Shown here one piece after another: positions 12,893 through 24,722 of a DNA stretch of 64,000 nucleotides. Both the position numbers and the translations under genes were made by a program. Numbering within the stretch: position 1 is the stretch's first letter; each line of letters starts with the position of its first letter. The stretch is taken from NCBI GenBank assembly GCA_035048485.1, contig CM068581.1:9127430-9191429 (forward strand). Reading direction: 5' to 3'. The DNA is from Pteria penguin. Its lineage: Eukaryota > Mollusca > Bivalvia > Pterioida > Pteriidae. A model generated the notes under the pieces. It did not search any database. It saw only the letters and a program-made list of their open reading frames with translations, and was not told the DNA's origin.

Positions 12893-15800
12893 TCTTAACT
12901 CTTGTCAGAGCCAATGGTGTAGCTTACTGTTAACTTCATTCTTGTCAGAGCCAATGGTGTAGCTTACTTTTATCTTCGATCTTGTCATAGACAATGGGGT
13001 AACTTACTTTTATCTTCACTCTTGTCAGAGCCAATGGTGTAGCTTACTTTTATCTTCACTTTTGTCAAAGCCAATGGTGTAGTCTACTTTTAGTTTTCTT
13101 CTTGTCAGAGCCAATGGTGTAGCTTACTTTTAACTTAACTCTTGTCAGAGCCAATGGAGTAGTTTCCTTTTATCTTAACTCTTGTCAGAGCCAATGGTGT
13201 AGCTTACCTATATCTTTATTCTTGTCGAGCCAGTGGTGTAGCTTACTTTTATCTTCACTCTTGTCAGAGCCAATGGTGTAGCTTACTTTTATCTTCACTC
13301 TTGTCAGAGCCAGTGGTGTAGCTTACTTTTCTCTTCACTCTTGTCAGAGCCAGTGGTGTAGCTTACTTTTATCTTCACTCTTGTCAGAGCCAATGGTGTA
13401 GCTTACTTTTAACTTAACTTTTGTCAGAGCCAATGGTGTAGCTTACTTTTAATCTTAACTCTTGTCAGAGCCAATGGTGTAGCTTACTTCTATCTTCACT
13501 GTGGTCAGAGTCAATTGTGTTGCTTACTTTTATCTTTCCTCTTATCAGAGCCAATGGTGTAGTTTACTTTTATCTTTACTCTTGTCAGAGCCAATGGTGT
13601 AGCTTACTTTTATCTTAACTCTTGTCAGAGCCAATGGTGTAGCTTACTTTTATCTTAACTCTTGCCAGAGCCAATGGTGTAGCTTACTTTTATCTTTCCT
13701 CTTGTCAGAGCCAATGGTGTAGCTTACTTTGAATCTTAAATCTTGTCAGAGCCAATGGTGTAGCTTACTTCTATCTTCACTCTTGTCAGAGCCAATGGTG
13801 TAGCTTACTTTTATCTTTCCTCTTGTCGGAGCCAATGGTGTAGCCTACTTTTAGTTTTCCTCTTGTCAGAGCCAGTGGTGTAGCTTACTTTTATCTTCAC
13901 TCTTGTCAGAGCCAATGGTGTAGCCTACTTTTAGTTTTCCTCTTGTCAGAGCCAAAGGTGTAGTTTACTTTTATCTTCACTCTTGTCAAAGCCAATGGTG
14001 TCGCTTACTTTTATCTTCACTCTTGTCAGAGCCAATGGTGTAGTTTACTTTTATCTTTCCTCTTGTCAGAGCCAATGGTGTAGCTTACTTTTATCTTCAC
14101 TCTTGTCAGAGCCAATGGTGTTGCTTACTTTTATCTTCACTCTTGTCAGAGCCAATGGTGTAGCTTTCTTCTATCTTACCTCTTGTCAGAGCCAATGGTG
14201 TAGCTTACTTCTATCTTCACTCTTGTCAGAGCCAATGGTGTAGCTTACTTTTAATCTTAAATCTTCTCAGAGCCAATGGTGTAGCTTACTTTTATCTTCA
14301 CTCTTGGCAGAGCCAATGGTGTAGCTTACTTGTATCTTTCCTCTTGTCAGAGCCAATGGTGTAGCCTACTTTTAGTTTTCCTCTTGTCAGAGCCAGTGGT
14401 GTAGTTTACTTTTATCTTCACTCTTGTCAGAGCCAATGGTGTAGCTTACTTCTATCTTCACTCTTGTCAGAGCCAATGGTGTAGCTTACTTCTATCTTTC
14501 ATCTGGTCAGAGACAATGGTGTAGCTTTCTTTAAATCTCAACTCCTGTCAGAGCCAATGGTGTAGCTTACTTTTATCTTCACTCTTGTCAGAGCCAATGG
14601 CGTAGCTTACTTTTATATTTCCTCTTGTCAGAGCCAATGGTGTAGCTTAGTTTTATCTTCACTCTTGTCAGAGCCAATGGGGTAGCTTATTTTAATCTTC
14701 ACTCTTGTCAGAGCCAATGGTGCAGCTTTCTTCTATCTTCACTCTTGTCAGAGCCAATGGGGTAGCTTACTTTTATCTTCACTCTTGTCAGAGCCAATGC
14801 TATAGCTTACTTTTATCTTCACTCTTGTCAGAGCCAATGGTGTAGCTTACTTTTATCTTTCCTCTTGTCAGAGCCAATGGTGTAGCTTACTTTTCACTCT
14901 TCTCAGAGCCAATGGTGTAGCTTACCTATATCTTTATTCTTGTCGAGCCAATGGTGAAGCTTACTTCTATCTTTTCTCTTGCCAGAGCCAATGGGGTAGC
15001 TTTCTTGTAGCTTTGCCCTTGACAGAGCTAATTGTGTAGCTTACTTCTATCTGCATTCTTGTCAGAGCCAATGGTGTAGCTTAATTTTATCTTCACTCTT
15101 GTCAGAGCCAATTGTGTAGCTTACTTTTATCTTAACTCTTGTCAGAGCCAATGGTGTAGCTTACTGTTAACTTCATTCTTGTCAGAGCCAATGGTGTAGC
15201 TTACTTTTATCTTCGATCTTGTGATAGACAATGGGGTAACTTACTTTTATCTTCACTCTTGTCAGAGCCAATGGTGTAGCTTCCTTTTATCTTCACTTTT
15301 GTCAAAGCCAATGGTGTAGTCTACTTTTAGTTTTCTTCTTGTCAGAGCCAATGGTGTAGCTTACTTTTAACTTAACTCTTGTCAGAGCCAATGGAGTAGT
15401 TTCCTTTTATCTTAACTCTTGTCAGAGCCAATGGTGTAGCTTACCTATATCTTTATTCTTGTCGAGCCAGTGGTGTAGCTTACTTTTATCTTCACTCTTG
15501 TCAGAGCCAATGGTGTAGCTTACTTTTATCTTCACTCTTGCCAGAGCCAGTGGTGTAGCTTACTTTTCTCTTCACTCTTGTCAGAGCCAGTGGTGTAGCT
15601 TACTTTTATCTTCACTCTTGTCAGAGCCAATGGTGTAGCTTACTTTTAACTTAACTCTTGTCAGAGCCAATGGTGTAGCTTACTTTTAATCTTAACTCTT
15701 GTCAGAGCCAATGGTGTAGCTTACTTCGATCTTCACTGTGGTCAGAGTCAATGGTGTTGCTTACTTTTATCTTTCCTCTTATCAGAGCCAATGGTGTAGT

Positions 15801-16133
15801 TTACTTTTATCTTTACTCTTGTCAGAGCCAATGGTGTAGCTTACTTTTATCTTAACTCTTGTCAGAGCCAATGGTGTAGCTTACTTTTATCTTAACTCTT
15901 GCCAGAGCCAATGGTGTAGCTTACTTTTATCTTTCCTCTTGTCAGAGCCAATGGTGTAGCTTACTTTGAATCTTAAATCTTGTCAGAGCCAATGGTGTAG
16001 CTTACTTCTATCTTCACTCTTGTCAGAGCCAATGGTGTAGCTTACTTTTATCTTTCCTCTTGTCGGAGCCAATGGTGTAGCCTACTTTTAGTTTTCCTCT
16101 TGTCAGAGCCAGTGGTGTAGCTTACTTTTATCT
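12893..16133. repeat. 3.24-kb higher-order block, right copy
   Basis: Partner of 9535-12775 at offset 3358 bp. After about 16133 the monomer order no longer follows the left copy, and the array continues to 17874 with less ordered monomers. Confidence 0.88.
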
Positions 16134-17874
16134 TCACTCTTGTCAGAGCCAATGGTGTAGCCTACTTTTAGTTTTCCTCTTGTCAGAGCCAAAGGTGTAG
16201 TTTACTTTTATCTTCACTCTTGTCAAAGCCAATGGTGTCGCTTACTTTTATCTTCACTCTTGTCAGAGCCAATGGTGTAGTTTACTTTTATCTTTCCTCT
16301 TGTCAGAGCCAATGGTGTAGCTTACTTTTATCTTCACTCTTGTCAGAGCCAATGGTGTAGCTTACTTTTATCTTCACTCTTGTCAGAGCCAATGGTGTAG
16401 CTTTCTTCTATCTTACCTCTTGTCAGAGCCAATGGTGTAGCTTACTTCTATCTTCACTCTTGTCAGAGCCAATGGTGTAGCTTACTTTTAATCTTAAATC
16501 TTCTCAGAGCCAATGGTGTAGCTTACTTTTATCTTCACTCTTGGCAGAGCCAATGGTGTAGCTTACTTGTATCTTTCCTCTTGTCAGAGCCAATGGTGTA
16601 GCCTACTTTTAGTTTTCCTCTTGTCAGAGCCAGTGGTGTAGTTTACTTTTATCTTCACTCTTGTCAGAACCAATGGTGTAGCTTACTTTTATCTTCACTC
16701 TTGTCAGAGCCAATGGTGTAGCTTACTTTTATCTTTCCTCTTGTCAGACCCAATGGTGTAGCTTACTTTTATCTTCACTGTTGTCAGAGCCAATGGTGTA
16801 GCCTACTTTTAGTTTTCCTCTTGTCAGAGCCAATGGTGTAGTTTACTTTTATCTTCACTCTTGTCAGAGCCAATGGTGTAGCTTACTTTTATCTTCACTC
16901 TTGTCAGAACCAATGGTGTAGCTTACTTTTATCTTCACTCTTGTCAGAGCGAATGGTGTAGCTTACTTTTATCTTTCCTCTTTTCAGAGCCAATGGTGTA
17001 GCTTACTTTTATCTTCACTCTTGTCAGAGCCAATGGTGTAGCTTACTTTTATCTTCACTCTTGTCAGAGCCAATGGTGTAGCTTACTTCTATCTTCACTC
17101 TTGTCAGAGCGAATGGTGTAGCTTACTTCTATCTTTCATCTGGTCAGAGACAATGGTGTAGCTTTCGTTTAATCTCAACTCTTGTCAGAGCCAATGGCGT
17201 AGCTTACTTTTATATTTCCTCTTGTCAGAGCCAATGGTGTAGCTTACTTTTATCTTCACTGTTGTCAGAGCCAATGGTGTAGCTTACTTTTATCTTCACT
17301 CTTGTCAGAGCCAATGGTGTATCTTACTTTTATCTTCACTCTTGTCAGAGCCAATGGTGTAGCCTACTTTTATCTTAACTCTTGTCAGAGCCAATGGTGT
17401 AGCTTACTTTGTCTTTCCTCTTGTCAGAGCCAATGGTGTAGCTTACTTTTATCTTTCCTCTTGTCAGAGCCAATGGTGTAGCTTACTTTTATCTTTCCTC
17501 TTGTCAGAGCCAATGGTGTAGCTTACTTTTATCTTCACTCTTGTCAGCCCAATGGTGTAGCTTACTTTTATCTTCACTCTTGTCAGAGCCAATGGTGTAG
17601 CTTACTTTTATCTTTTCTCTTGTCAGAGCCAATGGTGTAGCTTAGTTTTATCTTAAGTCTTGTCAGAGCCAATGGTGTAGCTTACTTTTATCTTCACTCT
17701 TGTCAGAGCCAATGGTGTAGCTTACTTTTATCTTTTCTCTTGTCAGGGCCAATGGTGTAGCTTAGTTTTATCTTAAGTCTTGTCAGAGCCAATGGTGTAG
17801 CTTACTTTTATCTTTCCTATTGTCAGAGCCAATGGTGTAGCTTACTTTTATCTTCACTCTCGTCAGAGTCTATG

Positions 17875-19225
17875 AAAACGATATTTCTATAAAACTTACT
17901 GCGTCAAAATAGTTGCTTTCAAATGCCCACGATATCTTACAATATAGTGTCCACTAGTGTCATTCACCAAGTGCTACAAATGGTAGAAGAGTACACTGCT
18001 CAATTAGAAATCCAGACCGAGTTCGCCATATGAACCATTTCGAATAACAAATTTTCATCAGTAAACCTTACGCCTACAAGGTAAATGTTAAAGTGTTACC
18101 TACCTTCGGATGAAGGAAAAATATCAGGTTTTAACCCAAGTTTGTAAAGAAAAGAATAAAAGAAATTAGGGTGGGTAGTTCGTAACGACGTATAATTTTA
18201 GAAATATCAACAAATTTATATGTATTGATCATTTAAATTAATATGTTTGAATATATTATATGATGCTGCAAGAACAAAAAAGAGTTTTATATGCCTATAT
18301 CACTCACATGAGCACCTTAAACACATAAAATATATGAGAAAGTATTACAAAGTTCACAAATTTCAGAAATTCTATTTCAGAACTGTGTCAAAATAAACAC
18401 CTCATCATCCTAAAATACTTTCATACATCAAGTATTCATTCTATGTGATGTATCTAAAACTTCTTTTGCAAAAAATGCTACTTTGCCATGTCATAGACCA
18501 AAGCCTGAGAAAATTCAGCCATAAAATTAACAATACACGTAAGAAAAAATGAGTGCTTAACTTATGCAAATTTTCATCAAAATCTGCCAACTTTCTGAAG
18601 TAGTCGGTCAATGCTTAATTAATCTTTGAAAACTGATAAAAAGTTATAAACACATTCTTTTATAAGTTTATCGTCAAAATGCCAAAAAGATATTAATATA
18701 TTATGATTTTAATACATGTTAACTATCAGGGAAAATGCAATCGTATAGTGTCTGAACCATATTGTCCCTTAGCATGTTTTTCGTTATTTCCCGTTTCTCT
18801 GATTGCTCTGGAGATACGAAGCCCGATTTCATATATAAAATGATATTGGTAAGTTGTTAATGTCGGTGTAATCAGGACTGTTGGTTATTGATTAATATCA
18901 TTACTCTCTATATAGGTATGTAGCAGCCCCTGGCGTTGATGTAATACAAGATGACGATGTAAATAATGTAGGACTGCTAGGTCGTGTAATGCAATAAGAA
19001 TTGATGGTTTGCTCTTCAGAACTAATGGAATAATTTTGAGGAAACTTGGTAGAAATGAAGAGGGCAACGCTCTAGAATGTTTACAAAAATTGTTGCTCTC
19101 GTGCTGAAAAAAGTCATATATTTTTGGAAATATAATGCATCATTTTAAGACTTAAATGTATATAAATATGTATATATTATTTATTTATTTATTGGTCTCA
19201 AAAAGTATTTCTTTATCGTGTATAA
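17875..19225. other. AT-rich unique-looking DNA flanking the satellite
   Basis: No coding region, RNA gene or recognisable mobile element was seen. It holds short A/T runs and a small TTTA run near 19178-19194. ORFs here are 60 codons or less without recognisable domains. Confidence 0.6.
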
Positions 19226-19252
19226 TTTTGGACACCCATGGCGGGTATGACC
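19226..19252 (+). repeat. Short dispersed repeat motif
   Basis: TTTTGGACACCCATGGCGGG closely matches TTTTGGACATCCGTGGCGG at 21227. This suggests the start of a shared repeat, but the two diverge soon after, so the family is not identified. Confidence 0.35.
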
Positions 19253-19569
19253 ATAACACATTACTGTCTTTCTTTAATCTATTCACTTAATAGTATGGAC
19301 CTCGTAAGAAGTTGCCCGCGGACGGTTGGATTTAAGAGTCATTATACTTTGTTCTGATGTTGTATGAACGAGACATTTTAGTAAGTGTTGGTTCTCTCTC
19401 ATCTAATGTGTACACTGTCGTCTGTATAATTCAGATCATCCCTTGACGGAGTGGCTAGCCAAACAAGAGAAAACAGTATTAAAATGCCTATTAAGACTAT
19501 TTTTAGAGCTGAACGTGAGATGGGACATGCGCAGACTAGGCATGAGACGCAGACGATTTGGGATCTATT

Positions 19570-19662
19570 CCTGCTTCCATATAGCGACCTAAAATTGTTG
19601 AAAGCAAAGACATAAATGTTGAAAGCGACATGAAACAGCATTTTGAAAGCGGCATGTAACAA
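19570..19662 (+). mobile_element. SINE body relic (tRNA head missing)
   Basis: CCTGCTTCCATATAGCGACC and the following TTGTTGAAAGC, plus two later GAAAGCG(A/G)CATG motifs, match the body of the tRNA-headed SINE at 43964-44131 (CCTGCTTCCATGTCGCGA, TTGTTGAAAGCGACGTAAAAC). The relic lacks the tRNA-like head and a clear tail. An internal partial duplication of the GTTGAAAGC segment is likely. A minus-strand ORF across it is not coding. Confidence 0.55.
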
Positions 19663-19684
19663 CAGTCAACTGATCAACTAAAGA

Positions 19685-19700
19685 CAGTGGCGTAGCTAGG
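19685..19700 (+). mobile_element. hAT-like transposon end (left)
   Basis: CAGTGGCGTAGCTAGG matches the kind of terminus common among hAT-family DNA transposons (CAG at the outer edge). A matching inverted end (read on the minus strand, CAGGGGCGTAGCTAG) lies at 24643-24657. Both are flanked directly by AAAGA (19680-19684 and 24658-24662). hAT insertion normally gives an 8-bp duplication and only 5 bp agree, so the pairing is uncertain. No transposase was seen between them. Confidence 0.45.
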
Positions 19701-19840
19701 CGTAAGCACGGTAGCACGTGCTCCCACAGTCATTTTTGTAGATTTGTTTTTAAACCGGAATTTGAAGCTACTACAGTAGATCTTCTGCATTAAAATATTC
19801 ATAATATCATAATTCAGAAGATGTAGCTGAACATTAACTT

Positions 19841-19951
<111 letters not shown>

Positions 19952-20082
19952 GGCTTTGATTTTCATACAATAAAACTGATGTTAGGAACGTATTGTGTAC
20001 AGCATTTTCGGAGTTATTTGAATTTGTCGGTTTGGATTCCGGTTGATTAAAAATTGGTAAATCATGTCACAACAAATTTTAC

Positions 20083-20116
20083 ATTTATTTATTTATTTAT
20101 ATATTTATTTATTTAT

Positions 20117-20192
<76 letters not shown>

Positions 20193-20222
20193 TATTATTA
20201 TTATTATTATCATCACCATTAT
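20083..20222. repeat. Compound TTTA / TCTA / ATT microsatellite
   Basis: A TTTA run is followed by about 18 TCTA units and then by ATT repeats. The ORF at 20064-20300 is a translation of this run plus the following G/C tract. Confidence 0.97.
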
Positions 20223-20230
20223 TTGTTTAA

Positions 20231-22383
20231 CACTGGCGGATCCAGAGGGGGGGGGTCGAGGGGGTCCCGACCACCCCCCCCCCCTTTGAGATTCCTATAA
20301 ATGACCTTCCAGAGAGAGAGGGAAGGAATCCACGCATTATAAACAATAGTATAATATTTGTGTTATGCCGTCACTCAGAGCGCCGGTGCATGCTGTCTAC
20401 GTATATACAGCTGCTCACCGGATAAGGTTTGTCGTTTTAATGGTTTAGAATTGTCAAATTTTATTAATTGCTCTGCGAGATGCAATGCAACATAGTAAAA
20501 CTCCCGATCAATGAGGCAAGTTTACACATGGTGAGTGGCCATGTTTTGCAATTATGTAACCGTCAGACGGACATAAAGAAAAGATATGCATATAAAATAA
20601 TATAAAAGTGAATAAAAATGGTAAGTTTAACTTTTATACCCCTTGATGTTACATGTTCAGGGGGGACGAATCAAATGGTCGTTTTCATGGGAGCAGACTC
20701 ATTGAGTGGACAAAGAGTCTCTTCGATAAGTTATATTTCTTTTTTTTTTTCTCTGTTTTGTTAATGAGAGATTTCTATTCAAACCATGCCTATTCTTTAA
20801 TGATATTGACAAAGATCCAATTGCCTTAAAACTTAGAACATGACAACCTCCCTATAAAACGTGATACGTCGACAAATGAAAAAATTCGCCCGAATTTCTT
20901 CTAAACTTTATGAACTTTTATGAACAACGCCTCAATTTGTTTATGCATATTATACAATCTAATTACTTATTAGAGTGTAGAAATGAGATTAAAATTAGTA
21001 AATCTAGACTTAAAATGTACAAAGTATTTTCCGAATTTTGTAGGACTAAGACGATAAAGTTAGGAGTAGGAACGGTTAGGTAAATATTTATGGAAGTTTT
21101 TTTATTCATAGCACTAAATGTTACTGCGCCCTCTTCGTATGTTGTGTGTGGCTATGACCTTTTCTTTACAGTGTTTCGTCGTATTAAATGTTGCGTACAG
21201 AGAGTAATATTATGTAAGCTTGTATGTTTTGGACATCCGTGGCGGTGTGGCTAGTTAAACAGGAGACGTTCACTCCCCCAACAGAACCTTTATAAAACAT
21301 TTTAGAGCACGATTCGGTGCTCCAAAGTGACTATGTGCTCGAACTCGAAGTTTATCGAGGTTATAGAATATCTGGAGCATGACAGCGTGCTCCAGTCTCG
21401 AGTATGTTCTCAAAAATTTCAAAATGGATAGGACCATATTCAGAACCGTGTTTGTATGCACTCACAGGAATCGGGATCGAAAGCGTAAAGATTATAACCT
21501 CACCCGTACTCAAACTCGAGTGAGTAGGGGTTTGGAGTTTGAATACAGGCTTAGAATCGAACACGCGTAAAAGTTTTTTTTAGCTCGGGTACTGGTCTCA
21601 CCTCTAAATTTCAGGGACCCATGCATGATCACTGTGGTACATTGTTGTGAGTGCCACAGATACATGACTTTATTCACTTTCGTATTACGTTTTGAACATT
21701 TGCAGTTAAAATGTCAGTAATCTTAATGTATTGTACATTATAACTTTAGTTACTATTGACGCAAAAGTTTTAAGCAGTATCCCAAGCTATAAAAAGACAA
21801 AACCGTATAGGGATTATATCGCAATACGAATTTTGAGCAAATGCATCGCAATATGCCATACGATATGCCGATGCACACTTACGCAATAATTTCAAACATA
21901 CACGTTTAAAGTACATGTACATTCTTTTTATGTGTTGTTGATTGATGAAGTGCATTAAAGTCATTTTTAACATATGAAATATTCAAATAATGTATAAGAA
22001 ATAATACTCAACAATATGTTATGTCACTCAATACCCGACTTGGTAAAAATAGTAAGTTGTCGACGGATCACGTCTTTTTGAATTTGCTGTATGTAATGAG
22101 GTAGAGAGTGGTCGAAAGGCAAATTAAATAGCCTTAGAATGAAACCATTTATATGTTATATTGTAACTTAAATACTCGAAATTCTTAATTACTGTATAAA
22201 AAAAACTCGGCATTCTCTCATAATTTTGGCTTAGTAACGGACTGCTCCTACGAAAAACGACTATTTGAGGTTCCTCTTTACGTGTAAAGTGAGCGGATTT
22301 ACCTAAAATAAAGCAATGTTGATTTTGCGGGAAAATGCCGACCCCCCCCCCCCCCCTTTTAAAAATTTCTAGATCCGCCCATG
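20231..22383. mobile_element. Candidate 2.15-kb DNA transposon relic with inverted ends
   Basis: The left end reads CACTGGCGGATCCAGAG followed by G and C homopolymer tracts. The right end, read on the minus strand, is CATGGGCGGATCTAGA followed further in by a G tract (the C run near 22341-22356). The segment is flanked by the exact 6-bp repeat GTTTAA at 20225-20230 and 22384-22389. GGCGGATC ends with G tracts are typical of short DNA transposons in marine invertebrates. A 6-bp duplication does not fit the 8 bp of hAT, so the superfamily is open. The inside has no recognisable transposase; small ORFs at 21379-21570, 21361-21564 and 22124-22405 overlap each other and look non-coding. It would be nested within the 19685-24657 pair. 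Confidence 0.5.
21227..21607 (+). repeat. Interspersed repeat copy A (sister at 23311-23822)
   Basis: It shares ACAGGAGACGTTCACTCC near its start and CTGGTCTCACCTCTA at its end with 23311-23822 (ACAGGAGACGCTCACTCC and CTGGTCTCACCTCTA). The interior is rich in GAGCAC/GTGCTC-type short inverted motifs (21304-21396). Class unknown. Confidence 0.5.
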
Positions 22384-23225
22384 GTTTAATACTAGACAAC
22401 AGCAACCTGTAATAAACTCAAAATCACAGCAAGATCCAATACATGAAGAAAAATCTTGTCGTGAACCTAACAGTAACAATCTGAACAGGTCTTTAACTGA
22501 GAGTCCGAACTACCCCGATTTATTTAAATGTACGGGGAGCACAGAAAGATCGACCGTGTATGTGGGACACGTAACCACAGGAATCGGTCATGTAACAACG
22601 AAGATTTAACGAATAACTCCCACAAGCTTATTTTTAAACCTCTACATGGAAAACATCACATAAATTTGATTTTCCCTATAGATAAGGAAAACTTGAATGT
22701 ATGTTACCGTAGTGTGTGTGCACATTTTTGGTCTTATACATTTTATAGATTATTCGTAAATTTTTTAATGTGTGTCCTTTGATTGTGCTGCTTTTGCGTT
22801 GAGTGGAAAGGTGGGCGCCCGTAAACCGGTTAACCACACCAATTGAGTGACGTTTGTTACTTCAATTGACCGTCCTAAGTCGGTTTCGTAAGCGCAGCAC
22901 AATCATATATTTTTGTAATGTTGTTCCGTGTATATTATGCTGTTGTCATTTTTTTGTGTGCAGGTCCTTGGTGATTTGTGTAATACAGCTTTGTCAAATG
23001 TCTTCTGTTTTCTCTTTTATACATGTAGCTGCAAGCGCCGCCGCGAAGTGAAAAGAAGCTTCAATCGAATGAGGAGGGATTTGTATTTTCCTGGGTGGTA
23101 GCAGAAGTGATGAGCTTTCTGTTAATTCCAAAACTTTTGAGCAGTCATATCTCAATATCGAAAGAGTATTTGAATTTCAAATTTGTCATCCCTATTTTCT
23201 TTTAACTCATACTTTTACTTTCAAA

Positions 23226-23281
23226 GGCGAGGCGTAATTACTTTGTCTGGCGTCTGTCTGTCTGTGTGTCCGTCCATTCGA
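23226..23281 (+). repeat. GTCT/GTCC-rich tract, possible start of a rolling-circle-like element
   Basis: CTGTCTGTCTGTGTGTCCGT follows GGCGAGGCGTAATTAC. The GTCC-type microsatellites of the element families elsewhere in the window sit in the same relative place near a 5' end. No core, 3' hairpin or CTTGTT end was found downstream, so this is at best a fragment. Confidence 0.3.
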
Positions 23282-23310
23282 TAATCACACTTTTACATGC
23301 ATGCGATGAG

Positions 23311-23822
23311 CCAGCGGACGTTACTACTGGACAGGAGACGCTCACTCCTCCCGGACAGAATTGTAGCTGCTATGCTAGCCGCTAGGGTTATTATAACATA
23401 TCATTCTAAACGTTCTGCTGCATTTAGCCGCTATGTAAAATGGCGGACAATTATAAATCCTCCTGCGTAGTTTGAAAAACGTTATATGCTTTAGTTGAGT
23501 TTCCGAATATTAGGTGAACTTCAAACACTGTTTATTGTCAAACATCAACGATTTCGGTTGGGTTATAAAGGTGTTTTCAAGCAAAAACTGACAAGAGAAA
23601 GCAAAAAACGTTTAATGTCAGCCATTTTGAATTTGAAATCTAGCATAAGAATTTAAGGCTCGGTTTTGCTACATTGCGGCTAGGCGAGCAGAGCGTTCAG
23701 TTATCGAGCAGAGCTAGCTGCTACGTTGCGGCTAGGCGAGCAGAGCGTTCAGTTATCGAGCAGAGATAGCTGCTACTTAGCGGCTACGATTCTGTACGCT
23801 CCCCTGGTCTCACCTCTAGATT
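23311..23822 (+). repeat. Interspersed repeat copy B
   Basis: Sister of 21227-21607, with the same ACAGGAGACG(C/T)TCACTCC start and CTGGTCTCACCTCTA end but a longer interior, which includes the 52-bp tandem at 23667-23785. Confidence 0.5.
23667..23785. repeat. 52-bp tandem duplication
   Basis: TGCTAC(A/G)TTGCGGCTAGGC with the following GAGCAGAGCGTTCAGTTATC recurs at 23667 and 23719, and a third partial copy starts at 23771. Period 52 bp, with only a few differences. Confidence 0.85.
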
Positions 23823-24642
23823 GCTAGATGTCTTTACAACAGATGCGCAAGCAACAAATTTAACAATAAATCTTTGAAATGTTAAACAATGAAATCTTTC
23901 TTTAAGGACATATCCAGCTAGCAAAACTTTTATATCTCTGTACTAAAGAGTCCTCGTTTTAAATGCAGTTGATGACAAGAGAGATAACTCTAAATTAGTC
24001 ATGAATAAAGCTCCAGGGTTGCCAGGAATATTGCAAATACAGATTTTCTCTGTCTTTTCATCGGAAAAGTTTCAGTTTGGTTGTTTCATGCAAGGGATAT
24101 AATGTATCCAATATATTTTATTTCAAATATGAATAGAAAATGTCCGCCATAAAAAAAATATTGAGTAATGTTTGTTTTTGCATATATACATAGCAATGAA
24201 AAATGTTTGAATCAGTCAATCAAGGAAGTTGAAAAAACTCCAAATTTTCTTTTGGTAACCATATTTCAGACCTGACTATGAGTCTCTATGACATACCATA
24301 AGAAGAAACTCGTTCAGTTTTTGAAGCAAATCTATCCTAAAATTGAATAAGTAGGATATGACTTTACTGAAGTAAATGAACAATGACTGTTGACCAGATA
24401 AACTACCCAAAAGCTGATCACAACTTGCCTTGTATTCGACTTGTATTTTGCTCACAATGGATTACTCAGATTGGGAACATTTATATGAAATGACGCTCGG
24501 TATACATTGATATATATAGTAATATGTACATGTATCTATGTCATGTTGTGCTGTTTGTACGATTTAATGATATGTTTAATCTTCAAAGAAGTTTTTTTTT
24601 TAATCTATACATGTATATACAGCATCTCGTTAGAGATAAAGT

Positions 24643-24657
24643 CTAGCTACGCCCCTG
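24643..24657 (-). mobile_element. hAT-like transposon end (right, inverted)
   Basis: Read on the minus strand, CAGGGGCGTAGCTAG mirrors the end at 19685. A roughly 35-bp motif ending CAGCATCTCGTTA(G/A)AG occurs just inside it (about 24606-24640) and again just outside (about 24685-24722), so the end sits between two direct repeats. Confidence 0.45.
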
Positions 24658-24722
24658 AAAGATGAGATACATGTAGACCAAACTTTTACACATCTATATA
24701 CATATATAGCATCTCGTTAAAG

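Larger units (their letters stand above)
1..17874. repeat. 40-bp satellite array, about 445 monomers, continues left of the window
   Basis: The whole interval is tandem copies of one 40-bp unit; a clean consensus copy is 1761-1800. The most constant part is TCAGAGCCAATGG, followed by TGTAGCTTAC; the most variable part is the pyrimidine-rich stretch before CTTGTCAGAG. Some monomers are 35, 39 or 41 bp through small indels, for example the 35-bp type near 9294 and the 39-bp type with CTTGTCGAGCC. These variants recur in the same order and so mark higher-order repeats. The right edge is sharp: the last copy decays at about 17865-17874. The left edge is outside the window. The unit length is not a multiple of three, and the 86-codon ORF at 13983-14243 is only repeat translated. 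Nothing else is inserted in the array. Confidence 0.98.

Noticed and set aside
13983..14243. 86-codon plus-strand ORF
   Set aside because: It is the 40-bp satellite read through about six units; no start context or domain, and the amino-acid repeat only mirrors the DNA repeat.
1..17874. CRISPR-like regular repeats
   Set aside because: The repeats are directly adjacent with no unique spacers, and all other content is eukaryotic.
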